NCBI GenBank assembly: GCA_964538375.1
Contig: CAZIFQ010000012.1
Span: 24,587-88,586, forward strand
Direction of reading: 5' to 3'
Source: JAUUZQ01 sp964538375
GTDB taxonomy: Bacteria > Bacteroidota > Bacteroidia > Bacteroidales > GCA-2748055
DNA length: 64,000 nt
The notes beneath the pieces are model-generated. The model saw only the letters and a program-made list of their open reading frames with translations, was not told the DNA's origin and did no database searches. Of the stretch, positions 19,603 through 27,641 are shown piece after piece. The stretch's first letter is position 1. Each line of letters starts with the position of its first letter. The translations under genes and the position numbers were made by a program.

Positions 19603-21710
19603 CCTTCAGTTATGCTCATTTCAAGTTTTACCAATTCTCCATTTTTTATCAATGCCCCCGGAAGCGGCTGTTGACCTCTGACTGTTCCCCTGCCATTTAC
19701 TTCAACACGCATACCTAAATTCTCAAGCAAGTACACCGCATCCCTGGCCCCCATATCTGAAACATCGGGTATATAGGTATCTCCAATATCACTTCTTCTC
19801 AATGCCACCATTTCGCCTGAACTCCTGGTCTTCACCCATTCCGATTCATGTTCATTTGATTCATAGGGAATATTGAGATAATTCAGTGATGATTCTAGTT
19901 CCCGCTTGTAACCGCTTTTTGAATAAGGAGCATCTACTTCGGCTATCTCAATTTCCTCTTCATGCTGAAGATTAAAATCCTGCACATATATTTTGTCTGT
20001 GATTTCACGGAAAATGGGTCCGGCAACAATATTTCCGTAATAAACTGATTTTGAGGGTGATGTTATTACAACGATACAAGAATACTCAGGGTCATCTGCG
20101 GGAAAATATCCTGCAAAAGAGGCCTGGTAATTTCTTTTTTCGTAACCTGATTTCCCTTCAGCGATCTGGCAGGTTCCGGTTTTTCCAGCAATTTTATAAT
20201 AGGAGTTTTTAAGATTTTTGGCTGTCCCTTTTTCAACAACCCCTTTCAGCATTTCCTTCACCATTTCCAGCGTTTCAGCAGAGCAGATTTTATGGTTCAG
20301 AATCACTTTATCGAATTGCTCCACCTTTTTCCCGTGATAGCGAATTTCCTCAACAAAAAGAGGTCTCACCAAAATCCCGTCATTGGCAATTGCATTATAA
20401 AATGCAAGGGTCTGCAAGGGTGTTAACCTGACCTCGTAGCCAATAGACATCATTGGTAATGAAAGGCCTGACCATAGTGGATTATCTGTATACTTGATAT
20501 CAGGTTCTCCTTCTCCCTTTATCTCAATATTCAGCTTTTGATTCAATCCCAATTGGTATAGCCGATTTACAAATTGCTCAGGATTGTTCTTGTATTTTTC
20601 CCTGACTACCTTTGATATCCCAACGTTAGACGATTTTTCAAATGCTTCCTGAATTGTGATAATTCCAAGACCTTCGTTACCACTATCTTCCATTCGGTGA
20701 CCATTGTAATAGATCACACCGTCTCCCACATCGACCTTATCTTCGGGTTTTACATATCCATCTTCGAGCAAGGAAATGACAGATGCCAGCTTGAATGTTG
20801 ATCCCGGTTCTGTACTCTCACCAATAGCATAATTGTAGTTCTCGCTATACTCACCATCTTCTGTACGTCCAAGATTTGCAATGGCTTTAACTTTTCCCGT
20901 GCTTACCTCCATCACCACTACGGTGCCATGGCCAGCTTCATGTTTTTTTAGCTGGGTATATAATGCATTTTCAGCTACATCCTGCAGCGCAATGTCAATT
21001 GTTGTAACAACGTCGTAGCCATCTCTCGGCTCCACTTGATTTTTATCAGTTACCGGCATCCATACATCACCGCTGATACGGCGCATGAGACGATAACCTT
21101 CCACACCGGAAAGCTCAGCATCATACGCACCTTCAATTCCTACTACGCTGCCCATGTCTCCCTCCATGGTATAACCTATAGTTCGGGCAGCAAGAAGTCC
21201 ATGAGGCCTGATTCTCTTGTTCTGTTGAACATATATGGTTCCTCCTCGATATCTCCCTTCTCTGAATATTGGAAATTTCTTTAGCTCTTGCAGTTGAAGG
21301 TGGGTAACATTCCTTTTTACCAGGAAATAGCGGTTACCTTTTTCCCTTGCCTTTACCAGTCCTTGTTTGTATGAGGTCCAGTGCCGGTCATTAAACATTG
21401 AAGAGAGCTTGTAGGAGAGTGAGTCTACTCCGACATCAAATATTTCCCTTGTGAAAGATTCACTTTGCATATCCAGGCGCACCTCATAATACGGAACTGA
21501 TACTGCCAGGAGTCTGCCATCTGAGGAATAGATATTTCCACGATTTGGTTCAATGACTTTGTTCCTGACACTACTGACCTCTGCCTCCTGCCACTTATCT
21601 TTTTCTACTGACTGAAGATAAAGTGTCCGACCGATGATCACCAATGCGAAGATTACCATTGCCAGGTAGACAATGCTCACTCTAACCAATATGTCTTTCT
21701 TCAGTGACAT
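19599..21710 (-). CDS. ftsI: Septal transpeptidase FtsI (class B PBP) with PASTA domain
   Basis: 703 residues. Cross-links septal peptidoglycan in the periplasm. Seen: one N-terminal membrane helix (about 10-30), PBP dimerisation region with RGNIYSSDGRLLA near 57, and the transpeptidase domain with SxxK as STFKLA near 300, SSNVG near 357 and KTGT near 510. A C-terminal PASTA-like domain follows (about 640-700, with YIPDVSDMGARDAVYLLENL). PASTA is absent from E. coli FtsI but present in many Bacteroidota homologues. Gene order between ftsL and murE matches FtsI rather than another PBP. Confidence 0.95.
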   Translation of the reverse strand: MSLKKDILVRVSIVYLAMVIFALVIIGRTLYLQSVEKDKWQEAEVSSVRNKVIEPNRGNIYSSDGRLLAVSVPYYEVRLDMQSESFTREIFDVGVDSLSYKLSSMFNDRHWTSYKQGLVKAREKGNRYFLVKRNVTHLQLQELKKFPIFREGRYRGGTIYVQQNKRIRPHGLLAARTIGYTMEGDMGSVVGIEGAYDAELSGVEGYRLMRRISGDVWMPVTDKNQVEPRDGYDVVTTIDIALQDVAENALYTQLKKHEAGHGTVVVMEVSTGKVKAIANLGRTEDGEYSENYNYAIGESTEPGSTFKLASVISLLEDGYVKPEDKVDVGDGVIYYNGHRMEDSGNEGLGIITIQEAFEKSSNVGISKVVREKYKNNPEQFVNRLYQLGLNQKLNIEIKGEGEPDIKYTDNPLWSGLSLPMMSIGYEVRLTPLQTLAFYNAIANDGILVRPLFVEEIRYHGKKVEQFDKVILNHKICSAETLEMVKEMLKGVVEKGTAKNLKNSYYKIAGKTGTCQIAEGKSGYEKRNYQASFAGYFPADDPEYSCIVVITSPSKSVYYGNIVAGPIFREITDKIYVQDFNLQHEEEIEIAEVDAPYSKSGYKRELESSLNYLNIPYESNEHESEWVKTRSSGEMVALRRSDIGDTYIPDVSDMGARDAVYLLENLGMRVEVNGRGTVRGQQPLPGALIKNGELVKLEMSITEG

Positions 21711-22087
21711 TACTTCTCTTCTTCTATTATCAGTTTTTTCGGTGGTTCCAGGTTCTCTTCCAGGTCAAGTCCTCTTTCCTGAACAATCCTTTCAACTGTA
21801 GTCTGTCGGCTAAATTTCATCAGTTCTGAGGATGTAGAAATGGCTTGTGAGCGCATCTCTTTCACTTCATTTTGAAGCCGGTTTGACTTGATGACAAGCT
21901 TTTCTGCATGATTCCTGTTGGCAATCATGATAAATGCTAAAAGCACCAAAAGCACTATGAAAGGCGACTGTTTTAGTACCGCTTTTTGTGTCAGTACATT
22001 GCCGTCAATCAGACTGCGGAAAGAGAAATGTTTAATGTTTTCCTCTTTGGGCTCTTCAAATTCGATATTTCGCTTTTGCCTGCTCAT
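21710..22087 (-). CDS. FtsL-like division protein
   Basis: 125 residues: a cytosolic N-terminus rich in charged residues (about 1-40), one membrane helix (about 43-60, SPFIVLLVLLAFIMIA), then a periplasmic coiled-coil-like stretch (VIKSNRLQNEVKEMRSQAI) and an acidic tail. This topology, the size and the place between rsmH and ftsI are those of FtsL, which works with FtsB/FtsQ to activate FtsWI; sequence itself is weakly conserved. It overlaps both neighbours by one base, so the three are translationally coupled. Confidence 0.83.
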   Translation of the reverse strand: MSRQKRNIEFEEPKEENIKHFSFRSLIDGNVLTQKAVLKQSPFIVLLVLLAFIMIANRNHAEKLVIKSNRLQNEVKEMRSQAISTSSELMKFSRQTTVERIVQERGLDLEENLEPPKKLIIEEEK

Positions 22088-22986
22088 TATATTTTTTCAG
22101 CAATTCTGAGTTTTGCACTTCTCGCCCTGTTGTTTTCAGCCAGTTCCTCCTCAGATGGAATAATCACGTTTCTGTTTATCAGTTTCCATGGTACCAGTGG
22201 CTTTCCATAAAAATCCTTCTCAAGCTCTCCCCTGAGATTTCCTGACTTCAAATAATTCTTAACCAACCGGTCTTCGAGAGAATGGTAGGTTATAACTACC
22301 AATCTGCCTCCCGGAGAAAGAGCTGGTAATGTCTGTTCAAGCATTTCCTCCAATGCTTCCATCTCCTTATTCACTTCTATTCTCAACGATTGGTAGAGCT
22401 TCGCAAGAAATTTGGAGGCCTTAAACTTTGGAACCAGGTTCCCAAGAGCTTTTTCAAGATCAACTGTGGTTGAAATCGGGTTTTTTTTTCGGGAAACTGC
22501 AATAGCGTTTGCTACTCTGCCGGCATTATTGATCTCTCCATATGTTCTGAAGATGCTAATGAGATCCGTTTCTGAATACTCATTGAGTACTTTTGCTGCT
22601 GTAAGATCAGACGAAAGATTCATCCTCATATCCAAGGTGCTGTCGGCCCTAAAAGAAAAGCCCCTTTCGGGCTTATCAATTTGATGGGATGAGATTCCAA
22701 GATCAGCAAGTATGCCATCCACTTCTGCTACGTCGTGATATCTAAGGAAATTTCTCAGATATCTGAAATTGGCTTTAACGAATGTTATTCGCTTGTCATC
22801 AGGTATATTCTCCTCAGCATCTTCATCCTGGTCGAAAGCTATTAATCTCCCTTTCAACCCTAATTTTATAAGAACTTCCCGAGAGTGACCCCCTCCTCCA
22901 AAAGTAAGATCGACGTAAATCCCTTTTGACTTAATATTTAATCCTTCAATACTCTCACTTAACATTACTGGCCTGTGATATGCCAT
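22087..22986 (-). CDS. rsmH: 16S rRNA (cytosine1402-N4)-methyltransferase
   Basis: 299 residues, formerly MraW. Methylates N4 of C1402 in the decoding centre of 16S rRNA using SAM. Seen: HRPVMLSESIEGL at the N-terminus, the SAM-binding VDLTFGGGGHSREVL near 26-40, ADLGISSHQID near 100-110, RGFSFRADSTLDMRM, the VNKEMEALEE segment and YHSLEDRLVK near 230. Full length for the family. Follows mraZ after two bases. Confidence 0.97.
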   Translation of the reverse strand: MAYHRPVMLSESIEGLNIKSKGIYVDLTFGGGGHSREVLIKLGLKGRLIAFDQDEDAEENIPDDKRITFVKANFRYLRNFLRYHDVAEVDGILADLGISSHQIDKPERGFSFRADSTLDMRMNLSSDLTAAKVLNEYSETDLISIFRTYGEINNAGRVANAIAVSRKKNPISTTVDLEKALGNLVPKFKASKFLAKLYQSLRIEVNKEMEALEEMLEQTLPALSPGGRLVVITYHSLEDRLVKNYLKSGNLRGELEKDFYGKPLVPWKLINRNVIIPSEEELAENNRARSAKLRIAEKI

Positions 22987-22988
22987 AA

Positions 22989-23453
22989 TTATTCTGGTTC
23001 ACTTAACGGTCCACCCAGTATTTTCTCGGCCATGGTAGCGAAATCATCATCTGCTGTGCTCACCCCGGTATATGTTTCACCAGACCACAACTCTATCCTG
23101 CCAGACTGACCAGCAAGAACCAGTTCATCTCCAATCTCAGCATAATCAAGAAGCCGGCGAGGAATCAGCATCCTGCTATTTGCATCGAGTGTTACTTCCG
23201 CAGTACCGGAATAGAACATTCTAAGAAACTTTGCGTGCTCCTTGTTGTAGGTGTTGGTTCTTGCCCTAATCATTGCATTCTGGCGTTCCCACTCTTCCAT
23301 TGGATAAAGAATCAGACATTTTTCAAAGACATCACGCTTGAGCACAAAGCCATCACTGGTCATCTCTTTCATCTGCCGCTTAAATGCAGCCGGGAAAGAG
23401 AGCCTGCCCTTTGCGTCCAACTTAACCGTATAGTCCCCGATAAATGTGATCAT
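22989..23453 (-). CDS. mraZ: Transcriptional regulator MraZ
   Basis: 154 residues with two SpoVT/AbrB-like swapped-hairpin domains: first DAKGRLSFPAAFKRQM (about 14-29), second DANSRMLIPRRLLDYA (about 90-105). MraZ forms a ring-like oligomer and binds 10-bp-spaced repeats upstream of its own gene to control the dcw operon. First gene of the cluster. Exactly such a repeat array lies 39 bases upstream of its start (23492-23531), so autoregulation is well supported here. Confidence 0.97.
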   Translation of the reverse strand: MITFIGDYTVKLDAKGRLSFPAAFKRQMKEMTSDGFVLKRDVFEKCLILYPMEEWERQNAMIRARTNTYNKEHAKFLRMFYSGTAEVTLDANSRMLIPRRLLDYAEIGDELVLAGQSGRIELWSGETYTGVSTADDDFATMAEKILGGPLSEPE

Positions 23454-23475
23454 TTTACTCTTTTCCTATTATTCG

Positions 23476-23483
23476 TAAACTTA
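23476..23483 (-). promoter_or_regulatory. Candidate -7 element of the mraZ/dcw promoter
   Basis: On the minus strand the sequence reads TAAGTTTA, seven of eight matches to the Bacteroidota -7 consensus TAnnTTTG. The expected -33 region then falls inside the third MraZ repeat, where it reads TGGT. A transcript would start a few bases downstream, about 15-20 bases before the mraZ ATG. Confidence 0.45.
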
Positions 23484-23491
23484 ATATTATT

Positions 23492-23531
23492 TCTCCACTT
23501 TGCACCATTCTACCCCACTTTTTCCCACTTT
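23492..23531 (-). promoter_or_regulatory. MraZ operator: four contiguous 10-bp repeats
   Basis: Read on the minus strand, the 40 bases divide into AAAGTGGGAA, AAAGTGGGGT, AGAATGGTGC and AAAGTGGAGA. Three share AAAGTGG exactly and one is degenerate, all with a 10-base period and no gaps. Known MraZ sites are 10-base periodic with TGGG (E. coli) or AAAGTGG (Mycoplasma) cores. The location just upstream of mraZ and over the presumed -33 region fits repression of the dcw operon by its own first product. Confidence 0.85.
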
Positions 23532-23615
23532 GTTAATAACTTTCGTTCGGATCAAAGGAATCATTCCTATGAGGGAAAATTGAAGTTTAGAATTCCCTTG
23601 TAAGATATTTTTTGG

Positions 23616-23623
23616 TATTTTTG
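23616..23623 (+). promoter_or_regulatory. Candidate -7 element for the glycine-lipid locus
   Basis: TATTTTTG matches TAnnTTTG completely. It ends four bases before the ATG at 23628, so a transcript from it would be nearly leaderless. No good TTTG lies at the usual spacing upstream. Confidence 0.45.
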
Positions 23624-23627
23624 CGCG

Positions 23628-24106
23628 ATGGGCTTCGAAAAAGGTAGCTACAAAATCCACCTATCGATGGAGGAAACACAAACCAATAAAGACTTTAAAC
23701 CGATAGTTATCAAGGAGTTATTCATGGATAAGAATCCACGAATGGCGCGAATGATTCCGGGTTTTGTATATGGCTTTCTTAGAAGGACACTTGACCTTGA
23801 TTATACCAACGAAATTTTGCAAAAGTACGGGCACACGCAAGGTGTTAAATTTTCAGATGCAGGAATTATTTCTATAATTTGTCTAACTTGAGGAAGTTTT
23901 TAGGTATAAAAGCGAATATAGAAATGTTTTTTCTACCGAAGGAGACGTACAACCACAAAAACGCGCACTACACTATTACGGTTGGAAAACCAATTTCATG
24001 GGAAGTATTTGATAAACGTTATAAACCCATTGAGTGGGCAGATAAAGTAAAACAACATTGCTATAAACTTCCGGGCGATAAGGACCGCCAGTTTTTGGCA
24101 AAATAA
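23628..24106 (+). pseudogene. Broken O-acyltransferase (GlsA-type, PlsC family) lacking its catalytic core
   Basis: The first frame (23628 to about 23865) encodes a family-typical N-terminus: KELFMDKNPRMARMIPGFVYG and ILQKYG. A second frame, two bases out of register (about 23864-24106), encodes a family-typical C-terminus: NYFYNLSNLRKFLGIKANIE, then VGKPISWEVFDKR and PIEWADKVKQH. Between them the central 110-120 residues of a normal protein of about 270 are absent, including the HX4D and EGxR acyltransferase motifs. The deletion also shifts the frame. Intact relatives make glycine lipids with the N-acyltransferase that follows 16 bases downstream. Either a true deletion pseudogene or an assembly collapse; family identity is from memory. 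Confidence 0.78.
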
Positions 24107-24122
24107 CAGCTAATTTTTCATT

Positions 24123-25130
24123 ATGAACGTGAAACACATTATTCCTGCTGTTGATAAAAAGCTACTTATCAGCGAATTAACAGAGGAGCGATTTATTCGT
24201 AAAACTAACAAAGGTGGCAACCTGCTTTATATAGTCAATCATAAAAATTCGCCCAACCTGATGAGAGAAATCGGAAGGTTGCGTGAAGTTGCGTTCAGGG
24301 CTGCAGGTGGTGGCACAGGAAGAGACTGTGATCTTGATGATTATGATACCGGTCCGATTTTCTACGAACAACTTATTGTCTGGAATCCGGACCAGGAAGA
24401 GATTCTTGGAGGATACAGATATTTGATCTGCAACGAAGACATGTGTTCTAATAGTGGTGAAGTAAAGTTGGCAACGGCAAAATTGTTCAACTTTTCAGAA
24501 GAATTTAAGAAAGATTACCTGCCACACATGATTGAACTTGGCAGGTCGTTTGTTCAACCCAAATATCAATCTACCAACCTGAGAAGGAAGGGTTTATATG
24601 CATTGGATAACCTGTGGGACGGACTGGGGGCTCTTATGCTGGACTATCCTGATAAGAAATATTTGTTTGGAAAAGTAACAATGTATCTTCACTATAACCA
24701 GGGTGCAAGAGACATGATCCTCTTCTTTTTAAATAAGCACTTTCCGGATCGAGACAAGTTAGTAATTGCCAAAGAGCGGCTGAGTATCAATATGGAACGT
24801 GAGAAGCTCGAGAAGATCTTTAGCGGGTCAGATTATGTAGAAGACTACAAAGTGCTATCGCGTGAAGTAAGAAACCTCGGTGAAAATATTCCCCCACTGA
24901 TCAATGCATATATGAATTTATCGCCTTCGATGAGGACCTTTGGAACCGTAATGAATCGTTCTTTTGGAGAAGTGGAAGAGACTGGCATAATGATTACCAT
25001 CAATGACTTATATAAAGCAAAGGTAGAGCGCCATGTGTCCAACTACGTTCCCAAACACCTTCGAATGATCAAGAATATCAACATTAGGAACACCAGGTTA
25101 AACGATTTGTTTAAAAGGTTCAAGCTCTAA
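24123..25130 (+). CDS. Glycine N-acyltransferase-like GNAT protein (GlsB/OlsB family)
   Basis: 335 residues. OlsB-type enzymes transfer a 3-hydroxyacyl chain from acyl-ACP to an amino acid; in Bacteroides GlsB does this to glycine as the first step of glycine-lipid synthesis. Seen: GRLREVAFRAAGGGTGRDCDLDDYD (about residues 50-74; key residues R, E and the D-rich end), EILGGYRYLIC near 98, HMIELGRSFVQPKYQ near 138-152 and a WDGLGALM segment near 163. These fit the acetyltransferase_5/haemolysin-like fold. Intact frame. Its partner O-acyltransferase upstream is broken, so the pathway as encoded here would stop at the monoacyl product unless another O-acyltransferase exists. Confidence 0.83.
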   Translation: MNVKHIIPAVDKKLLISELTEERFIRKTNKGGNLLYIVNHKNSPNLMREIGRLREVAFRAAGGGTGRDCDLDDYDTGPIFYEQLIVWNPDQEEILGGYRYLICNEDMCSNSGEVKLATAKLFNFSEEFKKDYLPHMIELGRSFVQPKYQSTNLRRKGLYALDNLWDGLGALMLDYPDKKYLFGKVTMYLHYNQGARDMILFFLNKHFPDRDKLVIAKERLSINMEREKLEKIFSGSDYVEDYKVLSREVRNLGENIPPLINAYMNLSPSMRTFGTVMNRSFGEVEETGIMITINDLYKAKVERHVSNYVPKHLRMIKNINIRNTRLNDLFKRFKL

Positions 25131-25133
25131 GTC

Positions 25134-25175
25134 ATGGAATTCATTCCATTTTACTTTATTCCATAGTAATGGAAT
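25134..25175. terminator. Nested palindromes filling a convergent gap
   Basis: The heptamer ATGGAAT and its complement ATTCCAT occur four times: 25134-25140, 25143-25149, 25158-25164 and 25169-25175. They give two small 7-bp hairpins or one larger alternative fold. They occupy nearly all of the 45 bases between two convergent stop codons, so a bidirectional terminator role is likely, though T-runs are weak. Confidence 0.5.
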
Positions 25176-27077
25176 CTAGTAAGCACGGGAATTGATTCCT
25201 TCGATGTAGTTTATAAATGATGTGTTGACCACCTTATTGCCTCCCGGAGTTGGATAATTACCGGTGAAGTACCAATCGCCAAGGTCATTTGGAATGGCCT
25301 TATGGAGATTTTCTATGCTTTGGTATACTATTTTCACCTCTGACTTTATATCCGAATCCGTTAAGAGCTCTGCAATTTTATCAGAAATTTGTTCAGCAGT
25401 GAAGGGCTTATAGATATCCTTCACGTAATTGATAATTTCCTCTTTAGGATGATCTTTCTGTGCCACAGATTTTTTATAAACTTCATTGATAACATGCGGC
25501 ATGTCGTTATCCTTCAGCAGAGCAATAGCCGCCTGGAAGGCAATAAAATCACCAAGCTTTGCCATGTCGATTCCATAGCAGTCGGGATACCTGATCTGTG
25601 GTGATGAAGAAACAATAATAATCTTCCTGGGACCTAACCTATCCAGGATCTTGATAATACTTTGACGCAATGTAGTTCCCCTTACGATAGAATCATCGAT
25701 AATTACCAGGTTATCCTCACCTCTTCTGATGGTTCCATAGGTAATGTCATACACATGGTTAACCATGTCGTTTCTACCTTTATCCTGGGAGATGAATGTT
25801 CTCAGTTTGATATCCTTTATGGCAACTTTTTCCACACGTGGACGCTGAGAAATGATCTCTATCATCTTTTCGTCGCTGCAGGAGCCGTTGCATTCCCGAA
25901 TTTCATGGATCTTTTTACTAAGCATCACGTCCTCAATACCTTTCACCATTCCATAAAATGCAGATTCAGCAGTATTGGGAATAAATGAAAAGACAGTGTT
26001 TTCAAGATCATCTTCTAGTGTCTTAACTATAGTGGGAACAATTAGTTCTCCAAGCATTTTTCTCTCCCTATAGATATCTTTATCGCTTCCCCTGGAAAAA
26101 TATATCCTTTCAAACGAACATGATTTCTTCTCCTGGGGTTCCATAATCTGTTCGATGGATACAATGCCGTTCTTTTTAATTATGATGCCGTTTCCCGGAG
26201 GAACTTCTTTAACCTGATCTACTTTCAAATCCATTACTGTCTGGATTACAGGTCTCTCTGAGGCAACAATTACAATTTCGTCATCATGGTAGTAAAATGC
26301 CGGACGAATACCCCATGGGTCTCTAATTACAAAGGCATCTCCATGCCCCATCATACCTGCCACTGCAAATCCTCCATCCCATCTTTTACTTGCTTCAGTC
26401 AATATTTTTGGCACATCAAGGTGCTCAGCAATCAAGTCGGTGATGTCCACATTATTATATCCCTTAGCTTTATATTCTTTAAAAAGGCGCTCATTCTCCT
26501 CATCCAGAAAATGCCCCATCTTCTCGAGAATGGTTACTGTATCGGAATAATCTTTCGGATACTGCCCCAAGGCAACGAGGTTATCAAAAAGCTCATCTAC
26601 ATTTGTCAGGTTGAAGTTTCCTGCTACGACCAAATTCCTGGTTCTCCAGTTGTTCTGGCGCATAACCGGATGTAGATTTTCTATTGAATTACTTCCATAT
26701 GTACCATAACGCAGGTGTCCCATGTACAATTCAGAAGCAAAAGGGAGGTTCATCTTGGCCCAGTGTGCATCTTCGATAGAGTTCGGGTGCTTTCTTTCCT
26801 GTTTCTTATAGGTCCCGTAAATCTTCTTAAAAATATCATTAATTGCGTCACTGTCGGATGAGCGATGCCTGCTAAAGTATTTCATTCCAGGGGGAACATC
26901 CAGCTTCAAGCTAACAACTCCTGCCCCATCCTGTCCCCTGTTCCTCTGTTTCTCCATCAAGAGGTATAGCTTCTGGAGTCCATACTTCCATGATCCGTAT
27001 TTTAACTGGTAGTATTCCAGCGGCTGAAGTAACCTTATCAAAGCTATACCGCACTTGTGTTTTATTTCTTCGCTCAT
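25176..27077 (-). CDS. Large amidophosphoribosyltransferase paralogue (class II glutamine amidotransferase + PRTase)
   Basis: 633 residues, against about 470-500 for ordinary PurF. PurF makes 5-phosphoribosylamine from PRPP and glutamine. Seen: KCGIAL with Cys9 after an eight-residue leader, fitting a processed N-terminal nucleophile; MGHLRYGTYG near 118; GNFNLTN near 150; IRDPWGIRPAFYY near 245; the PRPP loop VIIDDSIVRGTTL near 460; and a closing GNYPTPGG. Insertions are spread through the glutaminase half. Bacteroidota often carry this long form in addition to normal purF, so it may not be the main purine enzyme. Convergent with the glsB-like gene. Confidence 0.85.
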   Translation of the reverse strand: MSEEIKHKCGIALIRLLQPLEYYQLKYGSWKYGLQKLYLLMEKQRNRGQDGAGVVSLKLDVPPGMKYFSRHRSSDSDAINDIFKKIYGTYKKQERKHPNSIEDAHWAKMNLPFASELYMGHLRYGTYGSNSIENLHPVMRQNNWRTRNLVVAGNFNLTNVDELFDNLVALGQYPKDYSDTVTILEKMGHFLDEENERLFKEYKAKGYNNVDITDLIAEHLDVPKILTEASKRWDGGFAVAGMMGHGDAFVIRDPWGIRPAFYYHDDEIVIVASERPVIQTVMDLKVDQVKEVPPGNGIIIKKNGIVSIEQIMEPQEKKSCSFERIYFSRGSDKDIYRERKMLGELIVPTIVKTLEDDLENTVFSFIPNTAESAFYGMVKGIEDVMLSKKIHEIRECNGSCSDEKMIEIISQRPRVEKVAIKDIKLRTFISQDKGRNDMVNHVYDITYGTIRRGEDNLVIIDDSIVRGTTLRQSIIKILDRLGPRKIIIVSSSPQIRYPDCYGIDMAKLGDFIAFQAAIALLKDNDMPHVINEVYKKSVAQKDHPKEEIINYVKDIYKPFTAEQISDKIAELLTDSDIKSEVKIVYQSIENLHKAIPNDLGDWYFTGNYPTPGGNKVVNTSFINYIEGINSRAY

Positions 27078-27100
27078 GTAATTCCCTGTATCACTGAGGA

Positions 27101-27559
27101 CTACTTCTCTATTTCTATATTGTCTTCCACAACAAAAGCGTCTGGAAAATCTCTTTTGATACGGTTAAGAAGTACTATTGCCTCACTTTTAGTTCTGAAA
27201 TCTCCAACATAGATTTTATAATATGATCCCTCGTATCTCGAATAAGCATCCACATGAGTAAACAATGACAAAAAATTTGCTCTTGTCCTTTTTTGATTGT
27301 CTTTTGCTCCCCTGCCATTATCTGAGAAAATACGGATTCTGTATCCGGCTATTCCCATTGTCTGACTATTCTTTACCAGGTGTTTTTTGTAATTTTCTTC
27401 CAGGAGCGTATCGAGATAAATGCTCATCCTGCCATTTGCTTCTTTCTCTTTCAAACTTTCCAAAACATCAGCCTGCCTAACAGTTTTTCCACTCCTTTGT
27501 GAATAGGAAAAAACACACTGGGTGAACAGGACTAATATTGCTAAAACTCTTAAATTCAT
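27101..27559 (-). CDS. SPOR-domain secreted protein
   Basis: 152 residues with a signal peptide (about 1-20, ending FSYSQ). The C-terminal 80 residues form a SPOR domain (YRIRIFSDNGRGAKDNQ, then YYKIYVGDFRTKSEAIVLLNR). SPOR domains bind denuded glycan strands at division sites and some other periplasmic targets. No other domain is present. It sits just upstream of the purF-like gene on the same strand (23-base gap) and could share its transcript. Confidence 0.88.
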   Translation of the reverse strand: MNLRVLAILVLFTQCVFSYSQRSGKTVRQADVLESLKEKEANGRMSIYLDTLLEENYKKHLVKNSQTMGIAGYRIRIFSDNGRGAKDNQKRTRANFLSLFTHVDAYSRYEGSYYKIYVGDFRTKSEAIVLLNRIKRDFPDAFVVEDNIEIEK

Positions 27560-27578
27560 ACTGTGTATTAAGAAGTCC

Positions 27579-27586
27579 CAAAATTA
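27579..27586 (-). promoter_or_regulatory. Candidate -7 element for SPOR gene
   Basis: Minus strand reads TAATTTTG, a full match to TAnnTTTG, about 20 bases upstream of the ATG. The -33 element is not clear. Confidence 0.4.
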
Positions 27587-27641
27587 AGTAAAATTGTTCT
27601 CATAATCGAGAACAATAAAAATAATTAGTTACTTTGGACTT

